Shown: positions 48,193-63,023 of the stretch, one piece after another
How the letters are laid out: every line of letters begins with the position of its first letter
Position numbering within the stretch: position 1 is the stretch's first letter
DNA from: Parapristionchus giblindavisi
Taxonomy: Eukaryota > Nematoda > Chromadorea > Rhabditida > Diplogasteridae
Direction of reading: 5' to 3'
NCBI GenBank assembly: GCA_943737045.1
Contig: CALSFV010000488.1
Coordinates: 1-64,000, forward strand
Length of the DNA stretch: 64,000 bases
Notes under the pieces: model-generated
Databases searched by the model: none
Told to the model about the DNA's origin: nothing
Seen by the model: only the letters and a program-made list of their open reading frames with translations
Made by a program: the position numbers and the translations under genes

Positions 48193-49038
48193 GATCCGAA
48201 CTGTTGTTTACCCTTCCCCGAACCCATCTTATATACCACACTCAAGCCTCTCTTCTCCCATCTTTTTGCGGGCCAATTTGAGCTCCTCCTCGGGCCATTC
48301 TCTGCAATAAGCACACACTTTCCCGTCTGGCTCTCTCATTTTCCCGTGATCTCTCGTCGATCTCGCTTTCTCTGCACATACTCTTGCTTTGATTTGTTAC
48401 TTTGGCAAGGTTTCGTGTCTGCTCTCTCTCATTTTGGCCTGCTCTCTAGCATAACACGCGCGCTAAGTGGGCTATGTTTCTTCTTCCGCATTGAGAGGGA
48501 ATTGTAAGTGCTTACCTATACACTTATTTGTTCGATTCTCAGGTGTACAATGCGGTTTGGTTGATCTTGATTATGCTCTGCATGTGTAGTATGCCTTTGT
48601 TGCAGTCCAACCGTTGTCTAGTGCAGTTTAGTATGTAGTACGTACTCGAAAACTTTCGACAGACATCACGAACAGTCGCGAGCACTTATCGCATACCGTA
48701 TAAAATACACTTGTTTCTTTGGTACAAGAGTAGCCAGCCACAGCCAAAATGTGTTTCTATTTTTAAAGAGAGAGTTCAAGCGAGATAACACGTAGATCAG
48801 AGAGAGCGAGGAAGGAAGGGAGGAAAAGGTGCGTTTATTTATTTTTAACGATAAACAGAGAGGTGAAAGAGAAAATAAAATTATAATTATGCAATGATGT
48901 GAAGCAAGTGAGATCAAACAATGATTCAAGTGGGGACGACAGTAGATGACAATGGTACAAGACGTAAATAAATCGGTACAATGGAAAGATAGATCAGTCT
49001 GCGATCGAATCCTTTTGACCAACAGAAATACCAATTTT

Positions 49039-50335
49039 AAAAATTTCTGAAACTTTTTCATGAAAAATGAATTGAACAGGCGTGATAGCCATCAAATTCG
49101 GCCCTTCGTGGTATAACCTACAAATTTTATCATGATCGGGTGACGAGAAAAGACTAAAAACGCGATTTCAACGCGACGTCGCCTGACCTCATTGTAAGCC
49201 ATCTATGTGCAAAATGAATATGATCGTCATTACCACCCTTGAGTACCCCGATACCCGACTGTGCCAAATTTCATATATTTTAGTCGACTCTTACGCAAAC
49301 GGCCTCATATGAGGCCGTTTGCGTAAAAATCGACTAAAAGAAATAAAATTTGGCACAGTAAAAAAATCAAATTTTGGAGATCGAGGTTCTCAAGGGTGCT
49401 TATGATGATGGTCACGTTCATTTTGCACCTAGAGACACCGTTGAGGCCAGACGACGTCGCGTTGAAATCGCGTTTTTCGTCATTTCTCGTGATCCGATAG
49501 TGCTAAAAATTGCAAAATATACCCTCAGAGGCAGAATTTGATGGCGATCACGCCTGTCTAATTCATTTTTCATGGAAAAATTTCAGAAATTTTAAAAATT
49601 GGAAATTCAGTCGATGGAAAAAGTCCGTTTTGCGAGATACATAGATCGGACCGGAAAGGCATCAGGATTCCATAGAAAAAATTTCAGCCAATTTGCGCCC
49701 GAGTCATTCGAGATAATCAACTTTTAGTGTAGTCATTTTACCGTTGATGCGGAGGCAAGAGACGAGAGAGTGTGCTGGGGCGAGAGAGCAAAGAGGCAGG
49801 TGAAAAGATCAGGATGGGAATGAAGGGGAGTGGACGGGATGCCCTTCCCTTCACCCTTCTCTGCTCTCTCACAATTCCATACTCTCTAGCCTCTTTCCTA
49901 CTCTTCAACGGCAAAATGACTACACTAAAAGTTGATTATCTCGAATGACTCGGGCGCAAATTGGCTGAAATTTTTTCTATGGAATCCTGATGCCATTCCG
50001 GTCCGAACTATGTATCTCGCAAAACGGACTTTTTCCGTCGACTGAATTTCAAATTTTGAAAATTTCTGAAATTTTTCCATGAAAAATGAATTAGACAGGC
50101 GTGATCGCCATCAAATTCTGCCCCTGAGGGTATATTTTGTAATTTGTAGCACGATCGGGTCACGAGAAATGACTAAAAACGCGATTACATCGCGACGTCG
50201 TCTGGCCTCAACGGAGGCTCTAGGTGCAAAATGAACGTGACCATCGTCAAGAGCACCCTTGAGATCACCGATCCCCAAAATTTGATTTTTTTACTGTGCC
50301 GGCACTTAGTCGAGTCTTACGCAAACGGCCTCATA
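49039..50335. mobile_element. Fold-back transposon pair (unit 2 copy)
   Basis: Duplicate of 41985-43281. Followed by the duplicated family G/C pair (about 50538-50789), where 50555-50556 reads AT instead of GC. Confidence 0.85.
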
Positions 50336-51182
50336 TATCTCGATAGATAGTGTGTTTCAACCCAGCAAACTCGCTTCTTCTTGGCGCCGTTCAAGTAAGT
50401 TTCAATGTTGTTTAAGATACCAATGTGGGAGCGCTAGAACCGATCGTGTTGATGTCCAAAGCAAAATACAAAAATCAAGACAATCGAAAGAGCATTATTT
50501 TTGATAGAGTTCATCCAGCATAGCGGCGTTAAGAGGCTGTATCCAGGAACGTTGATAAACGTGATGTCATAGGCTTAGGGCACAGTATTCTTGTTCAAGC
50601 CATTTTGTTTTCATAGCCAGACAAGCGAAAGACGATTGCATTTGAGAGAGTTTCTATGTTGAGCGGTCGTTTTGGCTTTCACAATCTATAGAACATTGTG
50701 AGGGGGGTGATCTCACAATCAGTCCTCCGCCTACGCGTGTGACGTCACGTTTGCCTGCAAACGGTTTGCAACGTTCATGGATACGTTCATGGATGGATAT
50801 GGATGCTGGTTTACAAAGTAATCAGAATATAGCAGTCCGAGCCCCTCTCAATGTTCGAACTTCCTGATCAAACGTTCCTTGGAATTATTGATTGGCGAGA
50901 ATTGTGATAAGTGATGAAAACAGCCTAATAAGAACCGACGAACTGTCCGAGTAACTATAATGTAGTCCTGCGAATCCGCGAACTATTATAGATCCCAACT
51001 TCGCACATTTTTGAGCTCTGATGATCTTTGATCTCTGATGATCTTTGATCTCTGATGATCTTTGATCTCTGATGATCTTTGATCTCTGATGATCTTTGAT
51101 CTCTGATGATCTTTGATCTCTGATGATCTCTGATGATCTTTGATCTCTGATATATGATCTTGGATCTATGATAATCTATGAT

Positions 51183-51539
51183 AATAATAATAATAATAAT
51201 AATATTTATTTCCTTATGCGATTAAAAAAAGATGAACGAAAATGATAGATGTAGAATAAATAAATTAATAAGGGAATGGGTATAGCTGCAATAACTGGAT
51301 CACAGCATTGGGGGTTGGGGAGGGGGGGGGGGTATGGAAATTTTACTGGGTTTTAAAGGGGGAACTCAACCATGACACCATGATCCCTCTCTTTGACGAT
51401 AATTCAGTGCGATATGGTACAAGTGAACATGTGAATGCAATGTGCAGTGCATAATGAGTGAGGGAGGATGCTTGTGTTGTATGGATGCTTATCACCGGGT
51501 GGAGGAGGCCGTGATAAAGATCGTCATTGAGAATAGGAT
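51183..51539 (-). mobile_element. 357-bp insertion private to unit 2, probable retroposon
   Basis: Absent from unit 1, where TCTATGAT runs straight into GATCTTTG. The left end is (AAT)n, so on the minus strand it would end in GGAAATAAATATTATTATT, like a non-LTR retrotransposon or SINE 3' end. Only AT is shared at the two junctions, so the target duplication is short or masked by the repeat. No coding sequence. Confidence 0.75.
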
Positions 51540-51974
51540 GATCTTTGATCTTTGACTAGCAATTAAAATATTTATTACTCTTCTACAGCGATATCACTTG
51601 TATACAACGGAAGTGTTTAGCAGTGTGGGGGACATAAAAAAGGATTACATGGACCATATTGATTTAAATGGATGCGAAATATTGATTGAAAGATTGAATG
51701 ATAATGATTAAGGATTGAAATAGCGACGTGGGGGGCTTAATCACAATCGAGCACATAATATACAGTAGTGGTCATCAATGGTGAGCTTGTGGGCGCGTTT
51801 CACTAACCAGAGCAGGGACTTGGGGGTATTTAGCGGACTTAGGACTTAAGGCGGAAGATAGTGGACTTAGTGGACTTAAGGTGCACTTAGTAGACTTAAG
51901 GTGTACTTAGTAGACTTAAGGTGCACTTAGTAGACTTAAGTGTACATAGTGGACTTAGGGTGTACTTAGTGGAC

Positions 51975-55509
<3,535 letters not shown>

Positions 55510-56820
55510 TTTTCGCGGCGGTGAGCGGGTCAAAATGAGATGAAATCACTATCACGGTTAGATAACGCATGTCATGAGGGGGGTTAAAGTTTACTAGAGG
55601 GAGCAAAAGGGAGAGAGAGAGGTAGAGGGAGGGGTAGAGGGAGCAAAAGGTAGAGGTAGAGGTAGAGGCAGAGGGAGATAAATGGAGAGGTAGAGATACG
55701 GCTAAGAAAAAAGGGGAACGAATAGCTGCAAAAAGGGCGAATATTCTTCATAACTGATAAGCAAACTGATAAGAAGACTAGAGTGCTTACTAACTATCAC
55801 CCTATATGAACTGATCTAATTAGCCAATCAATAATTCATAGTGCTCTTGGGAAGCCTAGTCCGCAATGACAGGTACAGTTCCGCCCAGGGAGTGCGGCCA
55901 GGCACTGTACCAAAATAACTGATCTCTACTTGGTAGACACTATGTAATGATACAAGTAAGATGACAAGGAAGGGTGGCAGAGAGTTAAAGATCAACGATT
56001 AATCTATGAGACAGATCGCCTATCAGATCAGTGATGTTGACAAGGAACGCCAACAATGTTGTATAGTGACAAATATAATAATGACAATGACAATGACATA
56101 TGCATCAACAATGTCATGTAGTGTCATATCCTCTACCAGACTACGCACAGTTAAAAAATCAACAAGATGCATGGCAATAAAAACTGAAAATATCGTAAGA
56201 GACAGCGCGTTTTCGCATTCTCCTGGTTACTTTTTCGTTTCATTTTTTTTCGCATTTTTCGTTTTCGAGTTTAGACAGGGTTAGAGAAAATGATAAAGTT
56301 CAAACAATATACCAGGAATGATTACAAATGAGGTGATAGTAATCAGAGTGTTAATCGATAACAGTATCAATAACAAGTTGATACAGATTGATAACGTCCA
56401 CGGCACATCTCCGAGAAGTGGAATGAGACGAACGAGGGGAGGGGAGTAAGAGGAGGGGAGGGGATGAGAGGGAGGAGAGGGAGAGGAGAAGGGGGATTGG
56501 GAGAGGAGGAGGAGGGGAGGGAGGAGAGGAGGAGAGGAGAGGGAGGAGAGGGAGGAGAGGGAGGAGAGGAAGGAGAGGAAGGGCAGGAGAGGAGAGGGGG
56601 AGAGAGGGAGAGATGAGATGAGCTGAGAGACTTTCCAAAGTACGCATAGACTCGAAATCGGACTTCGCCTGGTCATTAAATGAGCAGAGGAATCGATAAG
56701 GATACGATTGATTTGACAATTCTCAAATCGAATCGGACAAGAACTAACGAATCAAAAGAAGAAGAAAACGTTTTTGGGATTCGGAGGGCTAAACTACAGT
56801 TACCGAGTGGCTGATTGTTA

Positions 56821-57038
56821 TAGGGAGCGTAACCTCACTCAATACCCTCTTCATTGCGACCGCCTTTTTCTCTGTTCTCTAACAATGAGAGAGCATTGCG
56901 CGTCGAAGAGACCATTGCCACAGCGTTCTCATGACTTTCAAAGCAAGAACGACCGCTCAACATACAAATTCTCTCGAATACAATGGTCTCTCCTTTGTCT
57001 TGCTTTCGAAGAAAAATGGCGTGGACCAGAATACTGTG
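56821..57038. mobile_element. Truncated family D element abutting a family C element
   Basis: Family D runs from GGGAGCGTAACCTCACTCAA to AAGAGACCATTGC (56928) and then stops where its right end should continue. Family C (inverted; CACAGCGTTCTCATG at 56929 to CAGAATACTGTG at 57038) follows. No matching 4-bp flanks, unlike the other three C copies, so a deletion followed the insertion. Confidence 0.75.
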
Positions 57039-57267
57039 CGATCGAGCAGTGACAACGTTTGAATATGTTTCAACGATATATTATCAGGGCAAAATTATCT
57101 TCCGTGACAGTGAACCTCATCTGATTTTGGAAAAAAAAACATATTGCCTAATTCAGAGCGATGTCTCGAAATAATACACAACAATAATATATTGCTATTG
57201 ATTCACAAAGTATATAAATATAATATTGAGTTAGATGGAAGTGAACCGCTACAGAAAAGGTTTAACA

Positions 57268-57335
57268 AATATCACTGGCCTAGCAGTGATCTCCCGCAGG
57301 ACTTCGGGTGCCTTGAATAACCGGTTTTACCTTTA
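57268..57335. repeat. Inverted relative of the CACACGAAGTCCTGCGGG repeat
   Basis: TCACTGGCCTAGCAGTGATC and CCCGCAGGACTTCGGGTGCC are the reverse complement of sequence near 17345-17395. Confidence 0.8.
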
Positions 57336-57487
57336 TATACTTTTTTACCGAAACAGTGAGAAAAATGATGAAAATTTGAGAGATAAAGCAAAGGGCCGCA
57401 TGGACAAGCAACCTTCTCCCAGCGAGACTGGGAGTCGTAACTGACCACACCTGACTGATTAGAATGACCAATGGGACGATGATAGTT

Positions 57488-57572
57488 TGATCTCTCCCTC
57501 TCCCTCTCCCTCTCCCTCTCCCTCTCCCTCTCCCTCTCCCTCTCCCTCTCCCTCTCCCTCTCCCTCTCTCCT
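57488..57572. repeat. (CTCCCT)n array
   Basis: Fourteen or so uninterrupted hexamers. Confidence 0.95.
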
Positions 57573-58327
57573 AACCCATCCTTATTATTCTCCCTCTCAC
57601 GTATTGTTCCTAAGAGAGAGAGAGAGAGATCAAAGGTCTAGTGCCACTGGACTTTTGATCTTCGAACCCTGGGCGGGAGTACATGACCACTCTGGAAGCT
57701 TTCTAGCTTATTGATCTTTGATCTCTGGTAACTGGAAATTCCGGATCCACGTATGCATTGCCCGCGGATACAAGAAGCATCAGAAGCGCAACCTTTTGTT
57801 AACCGAAGCTACCGTGACAATTCTATCATTATGCAAATCAATCAATAAAGCAGGAACACAGTTATAAAAAAACTTATCAGGGGAAAAATCAATCATGAAC
57901 GGCTCAAAACCAGAGAAGTTAAAGGCACTAAAGTCAGACGGAGGAGTGAAGGAAAACCAGGGACAGGGGACGAAGAAATAGAAGTATGCGAGGTAAACAA
58001 CACTGGGGAAGCGACTAGGGAGTGAGAGATTGACTGAGACAGCAGACAGGATCGAGGGATCGCTAGTGATCTACCCGATCGATATTATGGGGTGGATAAG
58101 GGCCGAGAGCAAGGAAACAGAGAGTATAATCCGTGTAAAGTGTACTTCTATAGTTGCCTTGCTACTGGCTGCTAAAGAACTATCGATCAACTCCAGACTT
58201 TTTCCTCCCTTCCTTCCTCGCTCTCTCTCTGATCTACCTACTATCTTACTTGTGCTCTCTCCAAGCATAGAAACGCATTGTGGCTATGGCCATATATGGC
58301 TCCCGTACAAGTGTATTTTATACGGTC

Positions 58328-58422
58328 AATGAGACCTGCGAAGTGTTATATTTAACACTTTTTGGGCTATTTTAAAACCCAAAAAGAGTCAACTGTATTT
58401 AACACTTCACAGGTCTTAGACT
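58328..58422. repeat. Family B palindrome, ends degraded
   Basis: GAGACCTGCGAAGTGTTATA pairs with TATTTAACACTTCACAGGTC. A family F end (GTATTTTATACGGTCAAT) lies immediately left. Confidence 0.85.
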
Positions 58423-58867
58423 TCTATCTCTATGTGTGCAGAGTCTACATAACCTACCGCTCATGATCGGACTCGTGTCGTCGCACAAGGGCCGCTAGTG
58501 TCCTGCAAGAACAGTAGTGTGTTCAGGGCTCGCGGCCAAACCCGTCTGGGGTGCGCCGAGGAGACACAAGTAAAAAAGTACGCGTGACCGAACGATAGGA
58601 AGTTTTAGTGTAAAGTGAAGTGGAACAGATGGCGAGTGGAGGAGAAGTGAAAGAGATGGACTAGGTTCAAAATGTTTGCTTGCGACTTGGGAATAGCGAG
58701 ATCGAGAAAATGCGATCGATAAAAAATAGGCGAGCTGCGATCGAGTTATTTACGTTAAGCAGACACTGGACGGTGTTGACCGCTGTGCGAGAATAGAGCA
58801 GGAAGATTGTGGACGAAAAGAAGAGTGAAAGGATACGCGAAAGCAAGATAAAGATGTTCTCGTGTTA

Positions 58868-58988
58868 GCAATTCGCCTTTGAAATATTTCACTCTCCGCT
58901 CTGGTAACGCTCATTGAAAAGTTAAAGAAAGCGAGAGAGCACTGCCAGAGCGGAGAGTTTCCAGTTAGCTCGGGTTCTGCCTTTACGC
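58868..58988. repeat. Family A palindromic element
   Basis: Arms CTCCGCTCTGGTAACGC and CCAGAGCGGAGAGTTTCC, right end CTCGGGTTCTGCCTTTA. Confidence 0.88.
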
Positions 58989-59751
58989 ATCCAAAGTGAA
59001 CTCGAAAACTACAACAAAACAACTCGATCATCGATTGGCTCTACCCAATCCCAAAGAGCTAATCAATACAACAAGGCGATATATGTCCATTCCACAGGCA
59101 GAGTTCAAACAACTACTCAACAATCCTATAGATGATGAGAGGGAATGGTAGATCACTAGATTATTGATCGATGTGAGGGACAAACAAGAATTGAACCCTA
59201 TTCCCCGTTCCGTTGTACTGGGCCGGGTACATAGAAACGGGGTATAGGGTTCACTTTTTCGTAGTTCATTGATTAGGAGCACGATAATAGAGCGTTCCTT
59301 CCTATCTCAACCGTCCTGTCCCCCTCGTTACTAATCCCCGTGGCTGATAAGTAAACAACACACAGACAGTAAAGTCGGACGCACAACAGACTTAGGGGGT
59401 CGCGTACTTAGATACTAAGACATAGGCAGTACTTAGTGTTAGGGCCGCTTACTTAGACATTAATTGTATACATATACATACATCCCTTCCTTCCTTAGAC
59501 ATTAAGACATAGGGAATACTCAATTACTTAATGCTAGTACTAGTACTTATCGATTACTTAATTTTAGGGTCAGAGACTTAGCCAGTAAGGTAGATGCTTT
59601 ATCGACTAAATAACTAAATAACGACTAAATATTAAATGAAAGTAGAAAAGCTATGCGTGCTTGAGACAAGAGGCTTTCAAGAGCAGAATATGACACTAAT
59701 TGGACAATGGTCGCCATATTTATAATGTTAATAAAGTATTTATAATATTAT

Positions 59752-59884
59752 TAAAGGCACACCCAAGCTAATTTTAATATCCGCATTAGCAATACTGTCT
59801 CGCAGACAAAGAAAGCGAGAGAGTGCGACCAGAGCGGAGAGTTCAAAATTCTCCGCTCTGGCCGCACTCGAGATGTGGTTTTAA
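59752..59884. repeat. Family A element with a duplicated terminal arm
   Basis: A normal copy (AAAGGCACACCCAAGCTAAT to CCAGAGCGGAGAGTTC, 59752-59843) is followed at once by an extra inverted arm CTCCGCTCTGGCCGCACTC and a degraded end. Confidence 0.8.
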
Positions 59885-60587
59885 AGTATTTACAATCTTT
59901 TTTTTTATAATTTAGGAAAAATATTAGAAAAGGCACTGACGACTGCTGTCAGGCCGTGGGGCTTGCCATTAGCGGTATTTGGGGTGTTTGAAGGAAGCCC
60001 CATCTATTCAATTAGACTTTGTTAGGTGACGTGAATGCCTCACCAACCTTGCACTTTCGTGCGCACAAAGCAAACAGATGTTAATTTGAAGCCATTTCTT
60101 ATTCATTACATCTGCGATTTAGGCAAGGCTTCCGAAATGATTTCATTAAAACACCATTGAAACAAAAACTGAAGTCCCAGACAAGAAAATGTTTATTTTA
60201 CTTTATTTCATATTTTTCGTCACTTGGTTTCATAAATAATATGTTTTTTGGGGGAAAAACATAATACTAAAAATAAGTGCACAGGGAAAATTGAACAGTC
60301 AATGCTTTATTGATAAAAAAACTATCAGAACAGAGAAAATGTTCATTTTTAGATATTTTATGAAAAGAGTGCGCGATGAACGAAAATAAACGACTAATTT
60401 GCACGTGAACCGTTGTAGATGTTGTTGCAATGGGGGAAAAGAGCGAAAGTGATCAAAATATCCGGTTCCCATACGCGTGATTAACAGTGGTACAGTGCAA
60501 GTTGTGATCTTTATGCCGATAATATGCCTCGGAATTATTGATTTGACAAGGAAAATAGATCAGATCAAAAATACTGATCTGATTTTA

Positions 60588-60704
60588 AAGGAATACTCCG
60601 AACTAATTTTACTCTCCGGTCTAGCAACGCTTTTTTGGTAGACAAAGAAGGAGCATGGCCAGAGTGGAGAGTTGCAAATTAGCTCGGGGTGTTTTTTTAA
60701 AGAT
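60588..60704. repeat. Family A palindromic element
   Basis: TAAAGGAATACTCCGAACTA and CTCGGGGTGTTTTTTTAA ends; arms CTCCGGTCTAGCAACGC and CCAGAGTGGAGAG. Confidence 0.85.
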
Positions 60705-60780
60705 TTAATTCTCTAAATTCTTTACGTTCGCTAGTGCAAACTTCCTCGTACTCTGGCATTGAAGTGGAAACGCTAATGTG

Positions 60781-62298
60781 CACTGAGAGCAAACTTACCT
60801 GGCAAATCGTTTCCCCGATACACCTTCCTGGCAAACGATTACCCCAAATGGTGAATTATTCAACGGCTGAATTCACCATTTGGGGTAATCGTTTGCCAGG
60901 AAAGTGTATCGGGGTAACGATTTGCCAGGTAAGTTTGCTCTCACAAGGAGTCTCTTACGTCTTAAGTTGGCGAAAAGTAACGATTTATAGCTTATTAGAA
61001 AGCCCTTTCTCTGTAGAGTAAGAATGTGTGTTTAAAAAATCCTGCGGGGCTCTGTGCACGGAGTTAAAAAAATCCAAAGTTTGAGCAATTTCTAACTTGA
61101 AATTCCCGTCAAATGGCCGTGAAATTGTCCTGCAATGATAGGGTAGTTCTGCGTGCTACCTCTCCGAGCTAGTGGTGGCGCAGTGGCAAGGATGTCGCCT
61201 ACCGTTTTTGCGCAGCGGGTTCGATCCCCGCCGAAGCCACTTCTTTTGCACGATTTTAAACTCGACTTTTTATGATTTTTTTTTGAATTACCAAATTAAC
61301 AATCTACATGACTGACAGCCGTGCATCTAATTTGTAATAAAATATGTCAGTGATCATGGCGAGCTACAGAGAGAGAGACAAGTAAACTAGATTGCGTGAA
61401 TTATTACGCTATATCTGACAAACTTGGGTTAGGTTAGACACACGGAAGAAGTGAGTAACTACTGTAAAAAAATAGAATAAAAATGGGAAATTCACTCGGA
61501 AACGGAGTACAAGAAAGGTTGTTGTCTGCATTGGTTTGGCCTATAACGAGGCCTACAAAGATTGACCCGCGAGTATTGCTATTATTCATTCCCCTTGGCA
61601 GCTGATCTCTCTCTCTCTTCCTCTCTCTCCTGTAGAGTAGAAGTTTTGGACGCACTCACAGAGAAAGGTCCATTCATGAATACCTGCACTATATCCAGTG
61701 GGGAGAGTACTCATGAGAAATGTTCGCTACACTAATTTGCATAGGTTGTCGTATTTCGCTTTTAAATAAATGAATTCTCTGTTATTTAATAATATAAAAC
61801 AAATAAATATTTTGAAATAAAACTGTTTAAAAATAGGCAAATTATAACTTCGTTGTATCAGAATTTCTCTCTCTCTCTCTCTGTATGATCACTGACATAT
61901 TTTATTACAAATTAGATGCACGGCTGTCAGTCATGAAGATTAGGTAATTCAAAAAAAATCATAAAAAGTAGAGTGTAAAAATCGTGCAAAAGAAGTGGCT
62001 TCGGCGGGGATCGAACCCGCTGCGCAAAAACTGTAAGCGACATCTTTGCCACTGCGCCACGACTAGCTCGGGGAAGAAGCGCGCAGAACTACCCCATCAT
62101 TGCAAGACAATTTAACGGCCATTAGACGGGAATTTCAAGTCAGAAATTGCTCAAACTTTAGATTTTTTTAAACTCCGTGCACAGAGCCCCGCAGGATTTT
62201 TTAAACACACATTCTTACTCTACGGAGAAAGGGCTTTCTAATAAGCTATAAATCGTTACTTTTCGCCAACTTAAGACGTAAGAGACTCCTTGTCAGTG
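60781..62298. mobile_element. 1.5-kb fold-back element with a tRNA-like sequence in each arm and a nested palindrome
   Basis: Arms run from CACTGA/CAAGGAGTCTCTTACG (left, 60781-60786 and 60944 onward, to about 61365) to the mirrored TGTATGATCACTGACATATT...CGTAAGAGACTCCTTGTCAG (right, about 61884-62298). Each arm carries box A TGGCGCAGTGG and box B GGTTCGATCC (left 61176-61227; right, inverted, 62008-62059), followed by GAAGCCAC. A separate near-perfect palindrome (60784-60943, TGAGAGCAAACTTACC to GGTAAGTTTGCTCTCA) splits the left end. Confidence 0.82.
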
Positions 62299-62354
62299 TG
62301 ACCAGAAATACTGTGCACTTTGCAAACTTTTTCCCATCACACCTTTTCTAAAAG

Positions 62355-62516
62355 ATGATCGCAGATCGAAAAGTAGCAGCTGAATGTCGCCGACATGTAC
62401 TAGAGACACTCCGACAGAGTGAGAGATTACAGAGATATAGAGAAATAGCACGGGATTACGAGAGACGGTTAGAGACGCAGAGTATCGCTGTCTGCCTCAG
62501 TGATTATCAAAGATAG
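62355..62516 (+). CDS. Candidate 53-residue helical open frame or exon
   Basis: ATG to TAG in one frame: basic and glutamate-rich, with RRHVLETLRQSERLQRYREI and ARDYERRLETQ, strongly helix-forming. It follows TTTTCTAAAAG, a possible acceptor, just outside the fold-back element. It may be a single exon, a relic or chance; no homology recognised. Confidence 0.25.
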   Translation: MIADRKVAAECRRHVLETLRQSERLQRYREIARDYERRLETQSIAVCLSDYQR

Positions 62517-62897
62517 CGAGGACATGGGGAGGTGAAGAGTGCACCAGACGACCAGGGTATTTACACGATTTATTCGGAATGTGACTAGACAGTATGGGTT
62601 TGTGACTGGACATGGACAAGGGACTAAATATCTTACGTTTAACTCTGAATTTTTGGGGTTGTCTGATTTCAGAATACGTTTTTTTTCTTTCGAATTTCCT
62701 CACAATGGAATTAGGTAAAATTGGTAAATCCAGTTATTCGGAGGTAGGACCGGGATCGTCCATGAAGTGAATTATCAAATTAGTCATTCCCCCCAAAAAA
62801 TATGAAAAAATGTAAATCGAATCAACAGAAATGTGTTACAAAGATACGAACAGATCAATGAATATTGATCGATAATCAATCAATAACTAATCGATAA

Positions 62898-63023
62898 TCA
62901 GTCATTCTCTTCTACTACTGTAGCGTTCTTTTCGGGAGTAGAGGACGGTCGAGCGTCTTCGAGCACTTTTAGCTTCGCTTGGAGATTGCCCACGAGCATC
63001 CGTAGTTCTTCGATTGCTGACGC
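62898..63023 (-). CDS. Last exon of an unidentified gene with a C-terminal coiled coil
   Basis: A 126-nt minus-strand exon in phase 0, entered through ATTAAAG and ending in TGA, encodes ASAIEELRMLVGNLQAKLKV, then LEDARPSSTPEKNATVVEEN and D. Leucines at heptad spacing in the first half suggest a short coiled coil, followed by an acidic tail. The rest of the gene must lie to the right; I could not find the preceding exon within the window. Ion-channel C-terminal leucine zippers look like this, but that is only a possibility. Confidence 0.6.
   Translation of the reverse strand, partial: ASAIEELRMLVGNLQAKLKVLEDARPSSTPEKNATVVEEND

Larger units (their letters stand above)
55510..62354. other. 6.8-kb region of repeats without a confident gene
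   Basis: Contents: GGTAGAG/GGGAGA tracts (55600-55690, 56430-56620), family D with family C joined (56821-57038), an inverted relative of the 17.3-kb repeat (57268-57335), (CTCCCT)n (57490-57570), family F (58200-58330), family B (58328-58420), family A copies, and the fold-back at 60781-62298. A few exon-length open frames exist but none is supported by splice sites or similarity. Confidence 0.6.

Noticed and set aside
56281..56719. 120-130-codon minus-strand S/P/L-rich frames
   Set aside because: Produced by GGAGAGG simple sequence; no start context, splice sites or similarity.
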